A stretch of DNA of 64,000 nucleotides from Dichetophora obliterata. Lineage: Eukaryota > Arthropoda > Insecta > Diptera > Sciomyzidae. The translations under genes and the position numbers were made by a program. The DNA is taken from assembly GCA_963920525.1 (NCBI GenBank), contig OY986440.1, positions 17,904,191-17,968,190 on the forward strand, written 5' to 3'. Shown here piece by piece: positions 1 through 12,100 of the stretch (its first letter is position 1; every line of letters begins with the position of its first letter). Below the pieces are notes generated by a model. The model was not told the DNA's origin. It did not search any database and saw nothing but the letters and a program-made list of their open reading frames with translations.

Positions 1-469
1 GCAACCTTCCTTGCGACAACATCTTGCAAAATGTTGTGTTCGCCAGGATGCTGCCGTCGCTTTGAGAAACGTAAGCTCCTATGTCTACCATTATGAAGCA
101 GTAGTTGGCATCACAGATGGCAAGCAGTATAATACTGTGGCGTCCTTTATAATTAAAGTATTTCGAGCCTGCATTAGGTGGACATACAATTGGTATGTGC
201 TTCCCATCAATGGCGCCTAGACAATGTGGGAACTTCCATTTCTGGGCAAACGCGTTCGAAATACTTAGCCAATCGGCAGAGTTTGGTGGTGATAAATATA
301 TTTTACTCAACTCTTCCCATATTATTTGGCTTGTTTCCGCTATAATACGCCCCACAGCTGTCGTCGACATTTTAAATTTAAATGCATAGGTATACCGCGC
401 ACCTCCATGAGCTGAATACTTTTTTAATAACACTTGAATAATACTTTTAAAACTTTCCTTGCTCGTTCT
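1..469 (-). CDS. PIF/Harbinger transposase, 3' part cut by window edge
   Basis: Minus-strand open frame from a stop at 470-472 down to the window edge. It encodes a DDE_4-type nuclease core: an N-terminal STAVGRII-like helix, then GAIDGKH carrying the first catalytic Asp, then NYKGRHSIILLAICDA and a second Asp in QSDGSI. This order matches PIF/Harbinger (HARBI1-type) transposases, which cut and paste elements flanked by 3-base TWA duplications. The third acidic residue would lie off the left edge. The frame opens at 469 but the first Met is at 370; homology upstream of that Met (SAHGGARYTYAFKFK) suggests an earlier exon joined near 469. The Tc1 element at 569 lies just upstream and may have cut the element. 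It belongs to a different subfamily from the Harbinger at the right edge. Confidence 0.82.
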
Positions 470-568
470 TCACTCATTTTAATATTTCTTAATATATTGT
501 ATTTTAACACTTGTAAAACTTTTACACATTAAAATTGCTTCACTAAGCAGAAGACCGGCAATCATACA

Positions 569-2193
569 CTCATGGACAGATAAATAAGAACACAACTTGC
601 TTGTGAGTGCATTCACTGGTGATGCTTTATTATTCAGTACTAAATAAAAATAAATGACTTCATTAGCTAAAAAGAACTTAAAATTAGTTAATACAATTAA
701 AAAAAGTAACATAAGCAAGTAAATAACAAAATATTTTTGAAAAAAACATATTTGGAACAAAATAGCCTGGCCAAATAAATAAGAACATTCAATGTTTGCT
801 TACAGATTAAAGTTTAAGAACATTACTAGTACAAAAAAAAAAAATTTAATCTTAATATCCGGAGTGTCCTCCTTTGTTTTGAATAACTTTTTGTATCCTA
901 TTTGGCATTGATGAAATTAATTTCCTACAAGTTTCTATGGGAATTTTTTGCCATTTCTCTTTTACAAACTCCATAATTGTGCTTTGTTTGAGAACTGCCT
1001 TTTTGATACCTCATTTTTTGAGACACCCCACAAGTTTTCAATGGGGTTTAGGTCCGGTGATTGACTTGGCCACTCAATCATTCGGATTTTATTATCTGTC
1101 AGCCACTTTTTTACTAACTTGGAGGTGTGCTTCGGGTCGTTATCTTGCTGTAACGACCATATCAAGAGCATATTCTCGCTGGCATACGGTAACATTACAG
1201 TTTCCAAGATATCCTTGTAGCTTAATGCAGTCATAGTGTCGGTAATGAGATGTATCGCCAATACCAACGCCATACCAAGAAAATCCTCCATACACCATAA
1301 TGTTGCCGCCCCCATGCTTTACAGTCTTTTTTGTAAATCGAACGTGGAATTGTTTACCCTTTGGCCTTCGTACATTGCGTGCGTAATCATTTGAAAACAA
1401 ATTAATCTTACACTCGTCAGTCCAGAGAATATTTCTCCATTTCTTTTCACCTTCAGTTCCCTTCCATGACACATGACTTTTGGCGAATTCTAACCTACTC
1501 CTTAAATGATGAGGACGTAGCAAAGGGACTCTTCTGGATATTCTTCCAGGTAGATTTGCGGCCTGTAATCGCCTCCGGATGGTTCTTGAAGACACTTCAT
1601 TATTTATTTCGCCAGCAATCTGCCTCGAATACATGAAAGGGTCTCTTTTTACTAGCGTTACAATTCTATTGTCTGTAGAGTCTGAGGTTTTTTTGTTGGA
1701 TTTTCCTCGACCATCATCACTTTTTTGTGGCTTAAGAGCGTTGTGCACAAAACACAAGGACCGATCCAAACAATTAGCGATGTAACGGAACGTATGGCCC
1801 TTCGATTTCAATTTCTCAACCAGCCGCTTTTCCTCCAATGAACAGTGCTTACTTCGTCCCATCTAATACATTATTTACATTAATTAAACTAAATATTTCT
1901 CCTGCTATACAGAGAATTACAAACCTTTGATAAAAAATCACTTCAACCCGTAGAATTTTGAAAAAAATGCTTACGTTCTTATTTATTTGTCCACCTGTTA
2001 AAGCAACTGGTTGTAGAAAAGTACGCATCAAACACAAATAACGGGATTTCCCCGTTGGTTTTTACTAGAATACGGCATTGCCAGAATCAAAATATAAATT
2101 TCATTGCGTTTGGTGTTTATGCATCGAGTTTTTTTGACACATTTAGGTATTTTTTGTTTTTAAAAAATATGTTCTTATTTATCTGTCCATGAG
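569..2193 (-). mobile_element. Tc1-like element with IR/DR termini
   Basis: The ends are inverted copies of CTCATGGACAGATAAATAAG (left tip about 569, right tip about 2193), next to TA on both sides. A second pair of related motifs lies about 200 bases in (CCAAATAAATAAGAAC at 766; GTTCTTATTTATTTGTC at 1975). This makes the inner/outer direct-repeat arrangement known from Sleeping Beauty, Minos and S-type Tc1 elements. A degenerate transposase fills the interior. The length of about 1.6 kb is normal for Tc1. Confidence 0.88.
852..1862 (-). pseudogene. Tc1 transposase, two frameshifts
   Basis: Starts MGRSKHCSLEEK with paired helix-turn-helix domains in roughly the first 110 residues. The DD34E core follows: WTDECKINLF (first Asp), QQDNDPKHTS (second Asp) and SPDLNPIENLW (Glu). 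The total span of about 337 codons is the family size, and the C-terminal end (NKGGHSGY, stop 852-854) is present. Reading needs a frame change near 1255-1265 and another near 960, so no full protein is made from this copy. All three catalytic acids survive. The decay is light, which suggests a moderately old insertion. Confidence 0.9.
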
Positions 2194-2195
2194 TA

Positions 2196-2631
2196 TGTTC
2201 ACGCACACGCTTCATTGGAAATTGATTTTTTCCGCAACTTCCGCAGCGTTAAACGCAACGCATCTCACGCGTTGTTGGAAATGGGCCTTTTGGTCAATTT
2301 GTTTTTAAATCATAAAAATTAAAAAATTTTGTGTTTCCCCGAAGTTTCGAAAACGTTGTTTCGAGAAAAACGTGTTTAAAGCTTTTACAGCACTTTCAAA
2401 CACACTGCGACGTGCTCTCTTCTTTTGGCTGAAACTTTAAAAATATTTTCAATTTTAAAACTTTAAGAGTATACTTTTAAGATATTTTTATTGCGAAAAA
2501 TGTAAAAATAAATTTAATTTTGGAATCTGCCACACTGGTAGTACCTTAAAAACAGGATAATTTAATGTTGATTAAATATTATTTAAATGACAAAATTGCA
2601 TATACTTTAGGAAAAGAATCTATAGTGTTGC
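2196..2631. other. AT-rich flank, 3' side of the yellow gene
   Basis: No coding or repeat structure was recognised. On the minus strand a candidate poly(A) signal ATTAAA lies at 2561-2566, about 65 bases after the yellow-family stop codon, so the 3' untranslated region probably ends near 2540. Confidence 0.35.
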
Positions 2632-3114
2632 TTAAAAGCACTGGCCCTCGAGTACTGTTTGCATTTTTGGAGCTTCCAAATATGTTTTTACATTGGCATC
2701 ACACACAGTACCCTTTACAGCATTCTTGACATCTGCTCTTAAAACTCGGAAGTTTATGTCAGTATAATCTAGCTGACCATATAAATATATTGGCAGTCGA
2801 TTGCTTATCACCCATACTCCCTGATCGTCTTCTTGATCTACTTTTAAATCGTTAGGAAATTGAATGAGCTCGGTGCCATTGTGAACAAGTGAGCCCAGGT
2901 TTGCTCTAATGTATGGCTTCATGGTGTTCCAACAGCCTACACCATCTTGATGAACTTGTGTATAAAACATGACACCATTGCGATCGATGCCTGAGCTGGA
3001 AGACTGCCCCTTCGAACCACGATCGCCAATTTCCACAAAATATTTCGAAACATCCTGTGCACTAGCAGGCCACAGAGACTCGTCACGCAATAAACTAGTA
3101 GAGACCATGAATTC
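2632..3114 (-). CDS. yellow-family gene, exon 3
   Basis: Last coding exon, from the acceptor CTAG|GAATTC (exon base 3114) to the TAA at 2632-2634. It encodes the C-terminal third of the MRJP domain, including CWNT and the DDQGVWVISNRLP block, and ends VLEGQCF. The tail is short: no long Pro-rich C-terminus like that of the canonical Yellow protein. Confidence 0.88.
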   Translation of the reverse strand, partial: EFMVSTSLLRDESLWPASAQDVSKYFVEIGDRGSKGQSSSSGIDRNGVMFYTQVHQDGVGCWNTMKPYIRANLGSLVHNGTELIQFPNDLKVDQEDDQGVWVISNRLPIYLYGQLDYTDINFRVLRADVKNAVKGTVCDANVKTYLEAPKMQTVLEGQCF

Positions 3115-6100
3115 CTAGAAAGTAGACGTTTTAATTTATATACAACTACAAGAAATATTTAGCAGCTGTTTAACACACCTTAAAGCTGGCCATTGGATGA
3201 AAATAGAGCACACGTTCCTCCTGTGGTTGTTCCAGTGACAAGCTCATGCCGAAAACGCCATCCAACCACTGAAAATTAAGACCGTATAGATTAAAGTCCG
3301 AGGCTACGGGATTAGCAGAAAACTGATAGTTGGTCACACGCCAGCTTCGTTTTTTGGCCAAGCTATAAACGACTAGTCCAAAGCGCCACACATCGGCAAC
3401 ATATACGTGCGCGTCATTGCACTGACCACGCACAACATCCACCAGTATATTTGAGTGCAAAGAATCCTGTTTTATCTGCTCGGGTGGAAGCTCAAAGTTT
3501 ACAATCAACTCATCGGTAGCTAGCTCGTAAGCGACAATTTTTGGCGCACAAATCTGATTGAGATTAATAGTGGCATTGACAATGCCCGAGTCAATGAGCC
3601 AAAGGCGTCCGCACTGATCGATGGAGCTGCGATAGACTGAAATCAATTTCGAGCAATCTGGATTGTTTTGATCACCATGCGATTCCCAATTGGGGTAGGG
3701 ACGCAAGGCAGGACTACGCTCCAAAGGTGGATAAGGTAGATAGCTGAAACTGACTGGTACACCAGTCTTCCAACGTGGTGTAGTAATAAAAAGACGTTTT
3801 TGATAAACATCGATGCCAAGCGGAAGGTTGTTTTCAGTAATGAATTCTCTACAAAGAATGAAAAAGAATCACGTGAACTTGAGGTATTATTTTTGTTTAT
3901 ATTTAATGTGTTTCTATCAGGGACCGAACATGAAAGCTGTTTTCGAAATTTCTATTCAAAAAGTCAGATGGAAAGAATAAGTCTATTCGATATTTGAATA
4001 TAGCAATGTAATTCTTGTTAGCTAAGGAATAATAATCTTTAATGATTTTAATTCTTCTGATTTATTTAAGAAAGTCAATATATAATCGTGATTTTTTTTG
4101 ACGGTTTTTATTTCGATCAAAAATAAAAGTTAAAATTTGACTTATATTCGTTTGATAAAAAAATATAAGTTAATATTTGAATTTTGATTTTTTGATCAAA
4201 AATAAAATTTCACTTTTATTTTTTTGAACAATAATAAAAGTTACAATTTGACTTTTACTTTTTCGATCAATAATAAAAGTTAAAATTTGACTTTTATGTT
4301 TTCGATCAAAAATAACAGTTGATATTTGAATTTTCTTTTTTCGATCATAAGTAAAAGTCAAATCAGAATTGCTTTATCATCTGCTTGTAGTCACTGACTC
4401 AGTCGTTTCCGAAATGAAAGAAAACAGAATGTGCAATGAGAAGCAACGATATGAAGATCGATTGAAATGATTTTTTTTTGTGCAAAAATGTTACCAATAT
4501 ACATAGGTGTAAAAGAATAAAAAATGTGTTCTATTAATTGTTTTAAATATGTAAACTATTATTATAGTTAATAAGAAATAGCATTGAAAAATTTTAAATC
4601 TTTATTTTTGATCGAAAAAATAAGTAAAATTTTTACTTTATTTTTGATCAAAAATATAAAAGTCAAATTTTCAACTTTTAGTTTTGGTCTAACAAATAAA
4701 AGTAAAATTTTAGCTTTTTTACCGAAATAAAATCGGTCAAAAAAACACGCTTATTTGTTGATCTTTTTCAAAAAAATTATAACCGTTACGGTTGCTGGTT
4801 TCTATAAATATCTGCACTAATATAATTTACATTTACCCAGTGGTAAGAAAATAATCGCTTAAAAATTTGCGTTTAAAAAGTACTTTCTAGTGCTCTCTGT
4901 TATAGTAGTAATCGATCTAGCTCAAAATAAACAAATCGCTAAAAGTATAGCAACTGAAAAGATAAAGTGAAAATAAAAACGTAAATATATATTTTATTAA
5001 AAGGTTTCTAAAAGGCATTTGAGAAGGATAATAAAAAAAGAAAAGGATGCAATGTTTAACGTGGCAAAAATAAATACAAGTGCAAGTGTGCGAAGTCCGT
5101 CTGAAATCGTTTCTGACCAAGATTTTGTAATCGAGTCCGTTTGTGAGTCTGACCGTGAGCCAGAGTGTAATTCCGTACAAGTGCTTTTTGGGCAGCACTA
5201 AAGAAGCGCTTCCATCCTAGGACATCCAATGTTAAATTTAATATGAATACGGTTCACTAAAAAAGCGCTTTAGATGAGTAAAACGCTATGGAATAAGCGC
5301 TACCCAGTGGCGAAAGTTGTCTTTGAAGACGTAGCCGTCGTTGAAGACAACGAAGTAACAATGCTGATTTTTTGCTGGAAATGTATTCACGAATTTAGAA
5401 TCAAAATAAATTGTATGAGTTAATCAATATTTGAGTTGAAATCAGACGACTGAAAATTTTGAATTGAGTGTAATTTTAAAATTACAAAAAAGTTTTTTAC
5501 GTCGTTTTAAAATTCAATTTTATACACACACAAAATATTGCAAATAAAAAACGAGAACAAAACAAAATAAGTAAGGAAAATAATCAATTGCGTTATTTAA
5601 TAACTCAAAAGGAAAACTTGAAACACTTCAGGGTATAATTCAAGAATAGCGACAACTCTTTTTTTTATAGATTTTTATGGGACTACATGGATTTTGACCT
5701 CCTTAATCCAAATCTCAAAAAATTGCAGGCTGTTCGCAATTGGTTTAGAAGTTATAGGCCTCCAAATTGGACAAAATTGCCAATTGCTATTTTTTTCAAC
5801 AAAACTACTTTTTATGGGAACCATAAGAAAGGTAATGACAGTACCTATTCAACAAGGTATCAAACATAAAAATCCATGCATAACTTTTTAAGATATAACC
5901 ATTTCTATTGTAGTGCTTTTGTAAAAGGAAAACCCACTAGTTTTTCAGACAAATATAACAATAGTTATACCTTTAAAAGTTATGCATGGATTTTCATATT
6001 TGATACCTCGTTGAATAGGCGCTCGCATTACCTTTCTTTATGAAACCCATAATGCGGAACACTAAAAAAAACAGTAAGATTTGTAGGCCATTTTTACAAC

Positions 6101-9100
6101 TTGTGAGGCCTATTACAACTATTTACAACTTCTTAACCAATTGCAAGCGGCCTGAAATTTGCGCTATTATTGAATTATACCCTGAAAATCTGAAAAATCT
6201 AAAAAAAAATGTTCGTGTCTAGGTATTTTCTTGCAAGTCGTTTTGCTAATTTGTATGAAAAAGTCTTCGAGTACGGCTATGGAAGTGGATCGATCCGTCG
6301 TGTAAGACGAAGTGAGTGTCTTGAAGACTTCTTCAAAGACGGATCGATCCGTTCGCCACTGGGTTGTTTAATACTTTTGAAGCGCTTCGTTTACGGCTGG
6401 GTATATAAGTTTGCCCAACAAGCCATGAAACTGACTGTTCCAGCAAAACGGAGTTAAAAACGGCAATATCTGATTTGCTGGTATGAAAACGTACCTTTAA
6501 ACCGTCCTCTATATAATTGTTAAGACCCTTTTTATATTTTTCAAGCACTGAATTAAAATGTATGTCAAATCCGTTTGATGCGCTAACGTCGTTTGTTCTT
6601 GTCTTTTCTGATCTCTCTTTTCCACCCGTTCTCCATCAAACTCTAAAACATGCATTGAATGTTGTACTGAAATCAAAGTAGTTCAGTTGTGAAGTTGAGT
6701 TGCCGGATATTGGTTAATTTATATTTGCTGCTAAATAAAAATAATTTGTTCTGTTCTAAGTGAAAAAGGTGATAATTGTTTAACATAAAAAATTAAAAGG
6801 GAAGCTTTAGAAATATTAAATTCTATGCAAATTTAAATACCTAAAAAGGAAAATGAAAAGGACTGCAATTTATATGAGTTTGCAAGTGATTGCGGAAGCG
6901 ATGAAATTGAATTAATGCATCATAAATCAATATGGAAATGTTTATTTAATTTTATGTTCTAATTAAAAATTACTAATTTTGTCATTTTTGACGATTCTTT
7001 TGATTTCATATTCTTACTAAGCATCTAAAAAAAAAAACATATGTGAAAAATTATAAAAAATATAAAAAAAACGGTAGGTATTTATGCCACACACAGTGTA
7101 TGCTTTGGTAACAACTAAACGGTCCGCTTCAGTGCTTTTAAGAGTTATGCTTTGGTAACAACGAAACGGTCCGCTTCAGTGCTTTTAAAAGTGTACTTTT
7201 TCATAACATCGCAAAGGTACGTTTCTGTAACGTTCTGCAAGTATTTTTTGTACCATTTTTCCTATATATTAACGGATTTTCATTTTATATGTAAAACGTA
7301 CCGTTTTCATGCTGTTTTCAGTAGCAGAAACGTATGAACACACACAGCGAGAGGGTAATAAAACTTGCCGTTTTCGTACGGGTGGCTAGCTGGTTGTTTT
7401 TCATTTTGTGTGTGTGTGTTCCCAGCAAGCTCCTACAGTATTTGTCGTATTGATGTGAAATTTTTTTGATGTATTGTGCATAATTACCCAGTAAAAAACA
7501 TACGATCGCTCCTATGAGGAGCAACAAGAGAGCGCTCTTTTGCTGTTTTATTCGATCAAAAAGTGAGCACTTGTGCCCTTGTGCTCCTTTACTGTTTTAA
7601 AAAATCAAAAGGCGAGCAATCAATGAAAAAAAGAACATAAGTGAGGCATGTGCTTTGTAAGAAACTCGATCATTATTTTCTGTGAAAAATCGACCATTGT
7701 AGTCCAGTGGAGAGTGCTCTAGACTAACAACCCAGAGGTCCCTGGTTCGACTCCGGGATCGGGCATGGTTCTTTTCACTTTCTTTGTTCTTTTCTACATT
7801 TAAGAATTATGGATAACTTAAAATCCACAACTAAATTGTGGAAAATGTGGAATTATAGGACAGGAACAACTAAGGGCTGAAAATGCTTGCCGAGTTTAAG
7901 GCATAACACACTAGCAATTGAAAGCATTGTCTTTCACGTCTGTTTCGTTAAATCAATAATTCACATATGGTTCCAATCCAATTCCTCTAGCTAATCTATC
8001 CCTTTCCTTTCACGTCAAAGACCAAACCTTGTTTGTATAAGGCGCATGTTGGTTCTTTGATCTTTTAAAAAAAGAAATATTTTAAATGTTCCTTTGCTGA
8101 TCCATTTGAATCAGTTATTGATCACTCCTTTTGAGCTCCTCTGGGATGTTTAAGGGAGCACTACCCTTCCTAGGACATGCAATGTTAAAAGAGAACACAA
8201 AATACACCTAGCTTGGATCAATAAGGAGCACTCCACTGCTCCTCAGGGAGCACTCCCAGATCGCTCATAGGATGATTCATTTTTTTACTGGGTAATGCGT
8301 TTTTTATGGAGGTTTTTCGAAACTTTTAGGATTCTCAAATATAAATTTTTCAAATTTGCTGCAGTTCTAACTTGATAGTAAATCATACGAGCAATTTGAT
8401 TTTATTTTTTATTTTGTTGTACTTAAATCTCTACGCAATGACCCTCCTGTTTTTAATTGCATAAGAATTTTATTTTTTGCATGCCAAAAATCATCAAAAT
8501 TATTTTCAAAACTCTGCCATTATTTCAAAATTTCAATATTTTTTCTATTCTGGGTCTTTTCTTTTATAAATCTTTTTTTATATTATTGTGGGGAAACTTT
8601 TTTTGTTGTTGTGAAAAACCTGATAACTACTACAAAGTTGAAGATTTGTAATTGAAAACAATTTGTATTTTACTTTAAATTTTCTTCGCGCACTATTATT
8701 TTTCTTATCTCGGTCAATACTATTGTTTTTTTTATTCTAAGTTTGAATTGTTAGTTCGTACCGAGTTTCATTGATGTGCGACTTTGAGCTGAAAGTTATA
8801 ACGACAATTTGGCAGTTGAAAAGGTGCCACACCCCCTTGTACAGGGCCCATAAAATGTTACCAGAAAAACTGCTATTTGATATCCCAAATTGGGGTCGTA
8901 TTGGAGGTGTCACGTCTCCTTGTTCAACGCCCATAAAATGTTACCAGTAAAACTACACGTGTAGGTTGTGCTCGGTTACCGAATTCCATAGTCCAAATAT
9001 TATTAGGAATAATATTATTCCTAAGATATTCGATGTCGCAAATTTGGGTTGCGTGGGAGGTGCCACACTCCCTTTTCCAACACCCATAAAATGTTGTCAG

Positions 9101-12100
9101 GTCGAATACCGAATTTCGTGGCTGTGCGCATTGGCGTTGGAAGCGGGGGCAAGGGGGGCAGTTGCCCCCACTTTTTTAGCTAGATAAACAATTTAAAAAG
9201 AAAACTTCGAAAGTTATTCAAAAAATCAGTTTTTTTTACAACGATAATATTTTTGTATTATATATTTTCCTCTTCTTTCTCTCTTCTTCATAAGCATGCT
9301 TGCGGATAACCATTTTATTTCTCTGTGTTTGCAAAAAGATAGAACAAAATCAAAGAGTAGTAAAGAGTTGTCAGTTCTGCACAGTTGCGTTTGTGCAGAC
9401 ATTTGTGATTAGTAAGTATTGGACGAATGTAGATGTGAAGGAAGGCGATGAAATCGAAATTTGTCGCCTGACTTTGATCAGCTGTGCTTAGCTGACGTTG
9501 CTTTGTGGTTCCGACGCTTAGCGAAGAATGAGCTGTATGAGTGCGAAGAAATAGAAAATAGAAAGCGTGTGATGAAGCGAAAAGAAAATAGTTTGCTATT
9601 GTTTCTTTTCGCTTCGGTATGACTTTTTTTGTTTCCTATAAGAATCTTGCACTCATATGAATGTTTACATTTTTTTAGCTAGATTGGATTTGGTAATTTG
9701 AATGAATTTACCAATTTCAATCTTTTTAAATGATGAGAACATTTTTATGCCCTCCTTTACCTATAAATTTATTTTAATTCTTGCAGGTAAGAAATGTTTT
9801 ATTTGAAGCTACATTTTTTATCAATTTCCAGGTACTATGAAGAATTCAGCCAATTTTTTCATTTGAAGCTAAATTTGTTCTCAATTTCTAGGTACTATAT
9901 GAATTTAGGAATTTTTTTAATTTGAAGCAAAATTTTTTTGCTACATTGGATTTGGTAAATTAAATGAATTTACCAATTTCCAGCTATTTGAATTATGATA
10001 GTATTTTTATATGACCTTTATCTATAAATTTCTTTTAGTTCTTGCAGGTACAATGTATTTAAGAAATTTTTTAGCTACATTGCTTTTGGTAAATTAAATG
10101 AATTTACCAACTTCCAGCTATTTAAATGATGATAAATTGATTTACATGATTTCAATTTTTAGCTACATTGGATTTGGTAAATTAAGGAATTTACCAATTT
10201 TCCTCTTTTCAAATTATTATAAATTTTTGAGCTACACAGTATATACGCATATATATATGAGATGTATATACTTTTTATGAGGCCATTAAAAAAGAAAAAT
10301 GTTGCGAAAATTGCCACATATATTGCAAAAATTCAATTTATTATAGAAAAGAAAGTTTAAAAAGCAAAGAAGAACTTAAGGCAAAAACTGAAAGTTTTGA
10401 AAAAGCTATCAATAAGCTTCAAGAAGAAAATTTGCTTCTTGTTGAGAAAATAAAAGAGCTTGAGGCTCATAATACTTCTGCTACCGAGAGTGAACCTCCA
10501 ACTGCTGCCTCAGAATTTGCAAAACTGATAACGACGAAGAATTTGCATTGGTATAGTGAATTTACCAAAGAAATTGCCCAGTCGATAAACTTTACATCTT
10601 CAAAGTGTTATCAGTTCATGCGGCAGCAGTTGGGTTTCAATCTGCCCAGTCTGGCTTCTCTGTACAGGTGGAGACCTGTCAAAATCATCCTCCCAGGGCC
10701 CAACAGTTTGGTTCTTGAAAACCTAAAAAAAATTACCGTCAACATGCAGCCTGAATCCAGAAACTGTGTTCTTCTGCTGGATGAAGTATGTCTCCGACGA
10801 GAATTGGAATACAATCCGGCAGAGGACCATGTTGACGGTTTTGTTGACCTGGGAGGAGGTAGACGTACCAAAGCCCTTGCCAATAAACTTATGGTGTTTA
10901 TGGTGAAGGTCTTGGTAGACAGTTGGAAATACGTCCACAGTTTCTACTGTACGGAGAAGGGAATGTCTGGGGTAGAATTAATGGAAAGGTTGCTTGAGGT
11001 AGTAGACAGTATTTTCGAGTGTGGTTTAAGGTTGAGGGTGATTGTAAGCGATCAAGGCACCGCAAATAGGCAATGTTTCGGCAACCTAACAAATAAATTT
11101 CAGGCCCACTTTTTTGAATATAAGAATAAAAAAAATTTATATTTTGTATGACTATTGCCATCTTTTTAAAAGTTTTAGGAATACTTTACTTAGCTGCAAT
11201 ATAGAGACAAAGAATGGGGTAGCTAGTTGGGGTGTTATCAGGGAACTGCACCAATTAGACCAATCGGACTCCCTCAAAATATCCCTAAAACTGACAGACA
11301 GCCACATAAACCCTACATCTTTTCAGAAGATGAGAGTTTGTCTGGCTGTCCAAGTCCTTAGCGAATCTGTGGCTGCTGGCATTCGCTATTGTATTGACAA
11401 AGATCTTTTTAACTTTGTCAACAAAGCGAATGCCGAAGCTACTTTAGAGTTTGTCAAACGTTTCAATGAAGGATTCGATTTTTGTAATGTTAAAAGCACC
11501 GATCACAGCAATCCTAACAGACTTCCAATTACGACGGACTCTCCTAAAATCGAACAAATTAGGGATTTCATAGGCTTCCTCACCAAATTAAAGCTACCCC
11601 ATGGAAAAAAGAATTACTGCATCGAGGGTTTGAAACATTAATAAAATGTCAAAAAATGTGTCTGGTAAACGCCCCTATTAAATATTTAATATTGGGGTCA
11701 GCTGTGTATTTATTTTCTCAGTTGTGTACTAATGATATATAATACTCAGCTTAAATCATGATTAGTACGGATTTTTCTTAATACTCAGTATTTTTGAAAG
11801 TTTCCAGTATTAAATTTTGTTATTGGTAAAATGACTACGTTTTGCATAACCATGATTTTTTGCTTTATACTAGCCGCTTATATAACTTGCATTCGCTGCT
11901 GTACCATGCGAGGCTAATTTGATCATAATATTTCGAAATCTTTCTTATGGCATCGCTTACAAACTTCTTTTTTCTTTTATAAAAATGACCGTTTTCAACT
12001 TTGGGCTCGGTAGACTCATTTATAATTTTCAAAATTGTCTATCTACTATTTCAGGTTATTAAATTCTTTCCTTCTTTCAAACACAAAAAATTCTTACTTG

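Noticed and set aside
479..760. Minus-strand 93-residue hydrophobic open frame
   Set aside because: It overlaps the Tc1 terminal repeat and has no homology; the hydrophobicity reflects AT-rich codons.
2632..3724. Treating the yellow-family gene as a 5'-truncated pseudogene
   Set aside because: The missing first exon was found at 24253-24515, with matching phase and family sequence across the junction.
4170..4361. Minus-strand open frame with a 13-residue periodic basic peptide
   Set aside because: A by-product of the 39-base AT minisatellite.
7692..7764. Functional tRNA-Val(AAC) gene
   Set aside because: A and B boxes are perfect, but the acceptor stem does not pair and the anticodon stem has mismatches, so a SINE or relic is more likely.
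9300..9491. Small open frames repeated in the P-like termini (also 10098-10280, 13161-13415, 14022-14207)
   Set aside because: They duplicate because the inverted repeats duplicate; no coding features or conserved domain.
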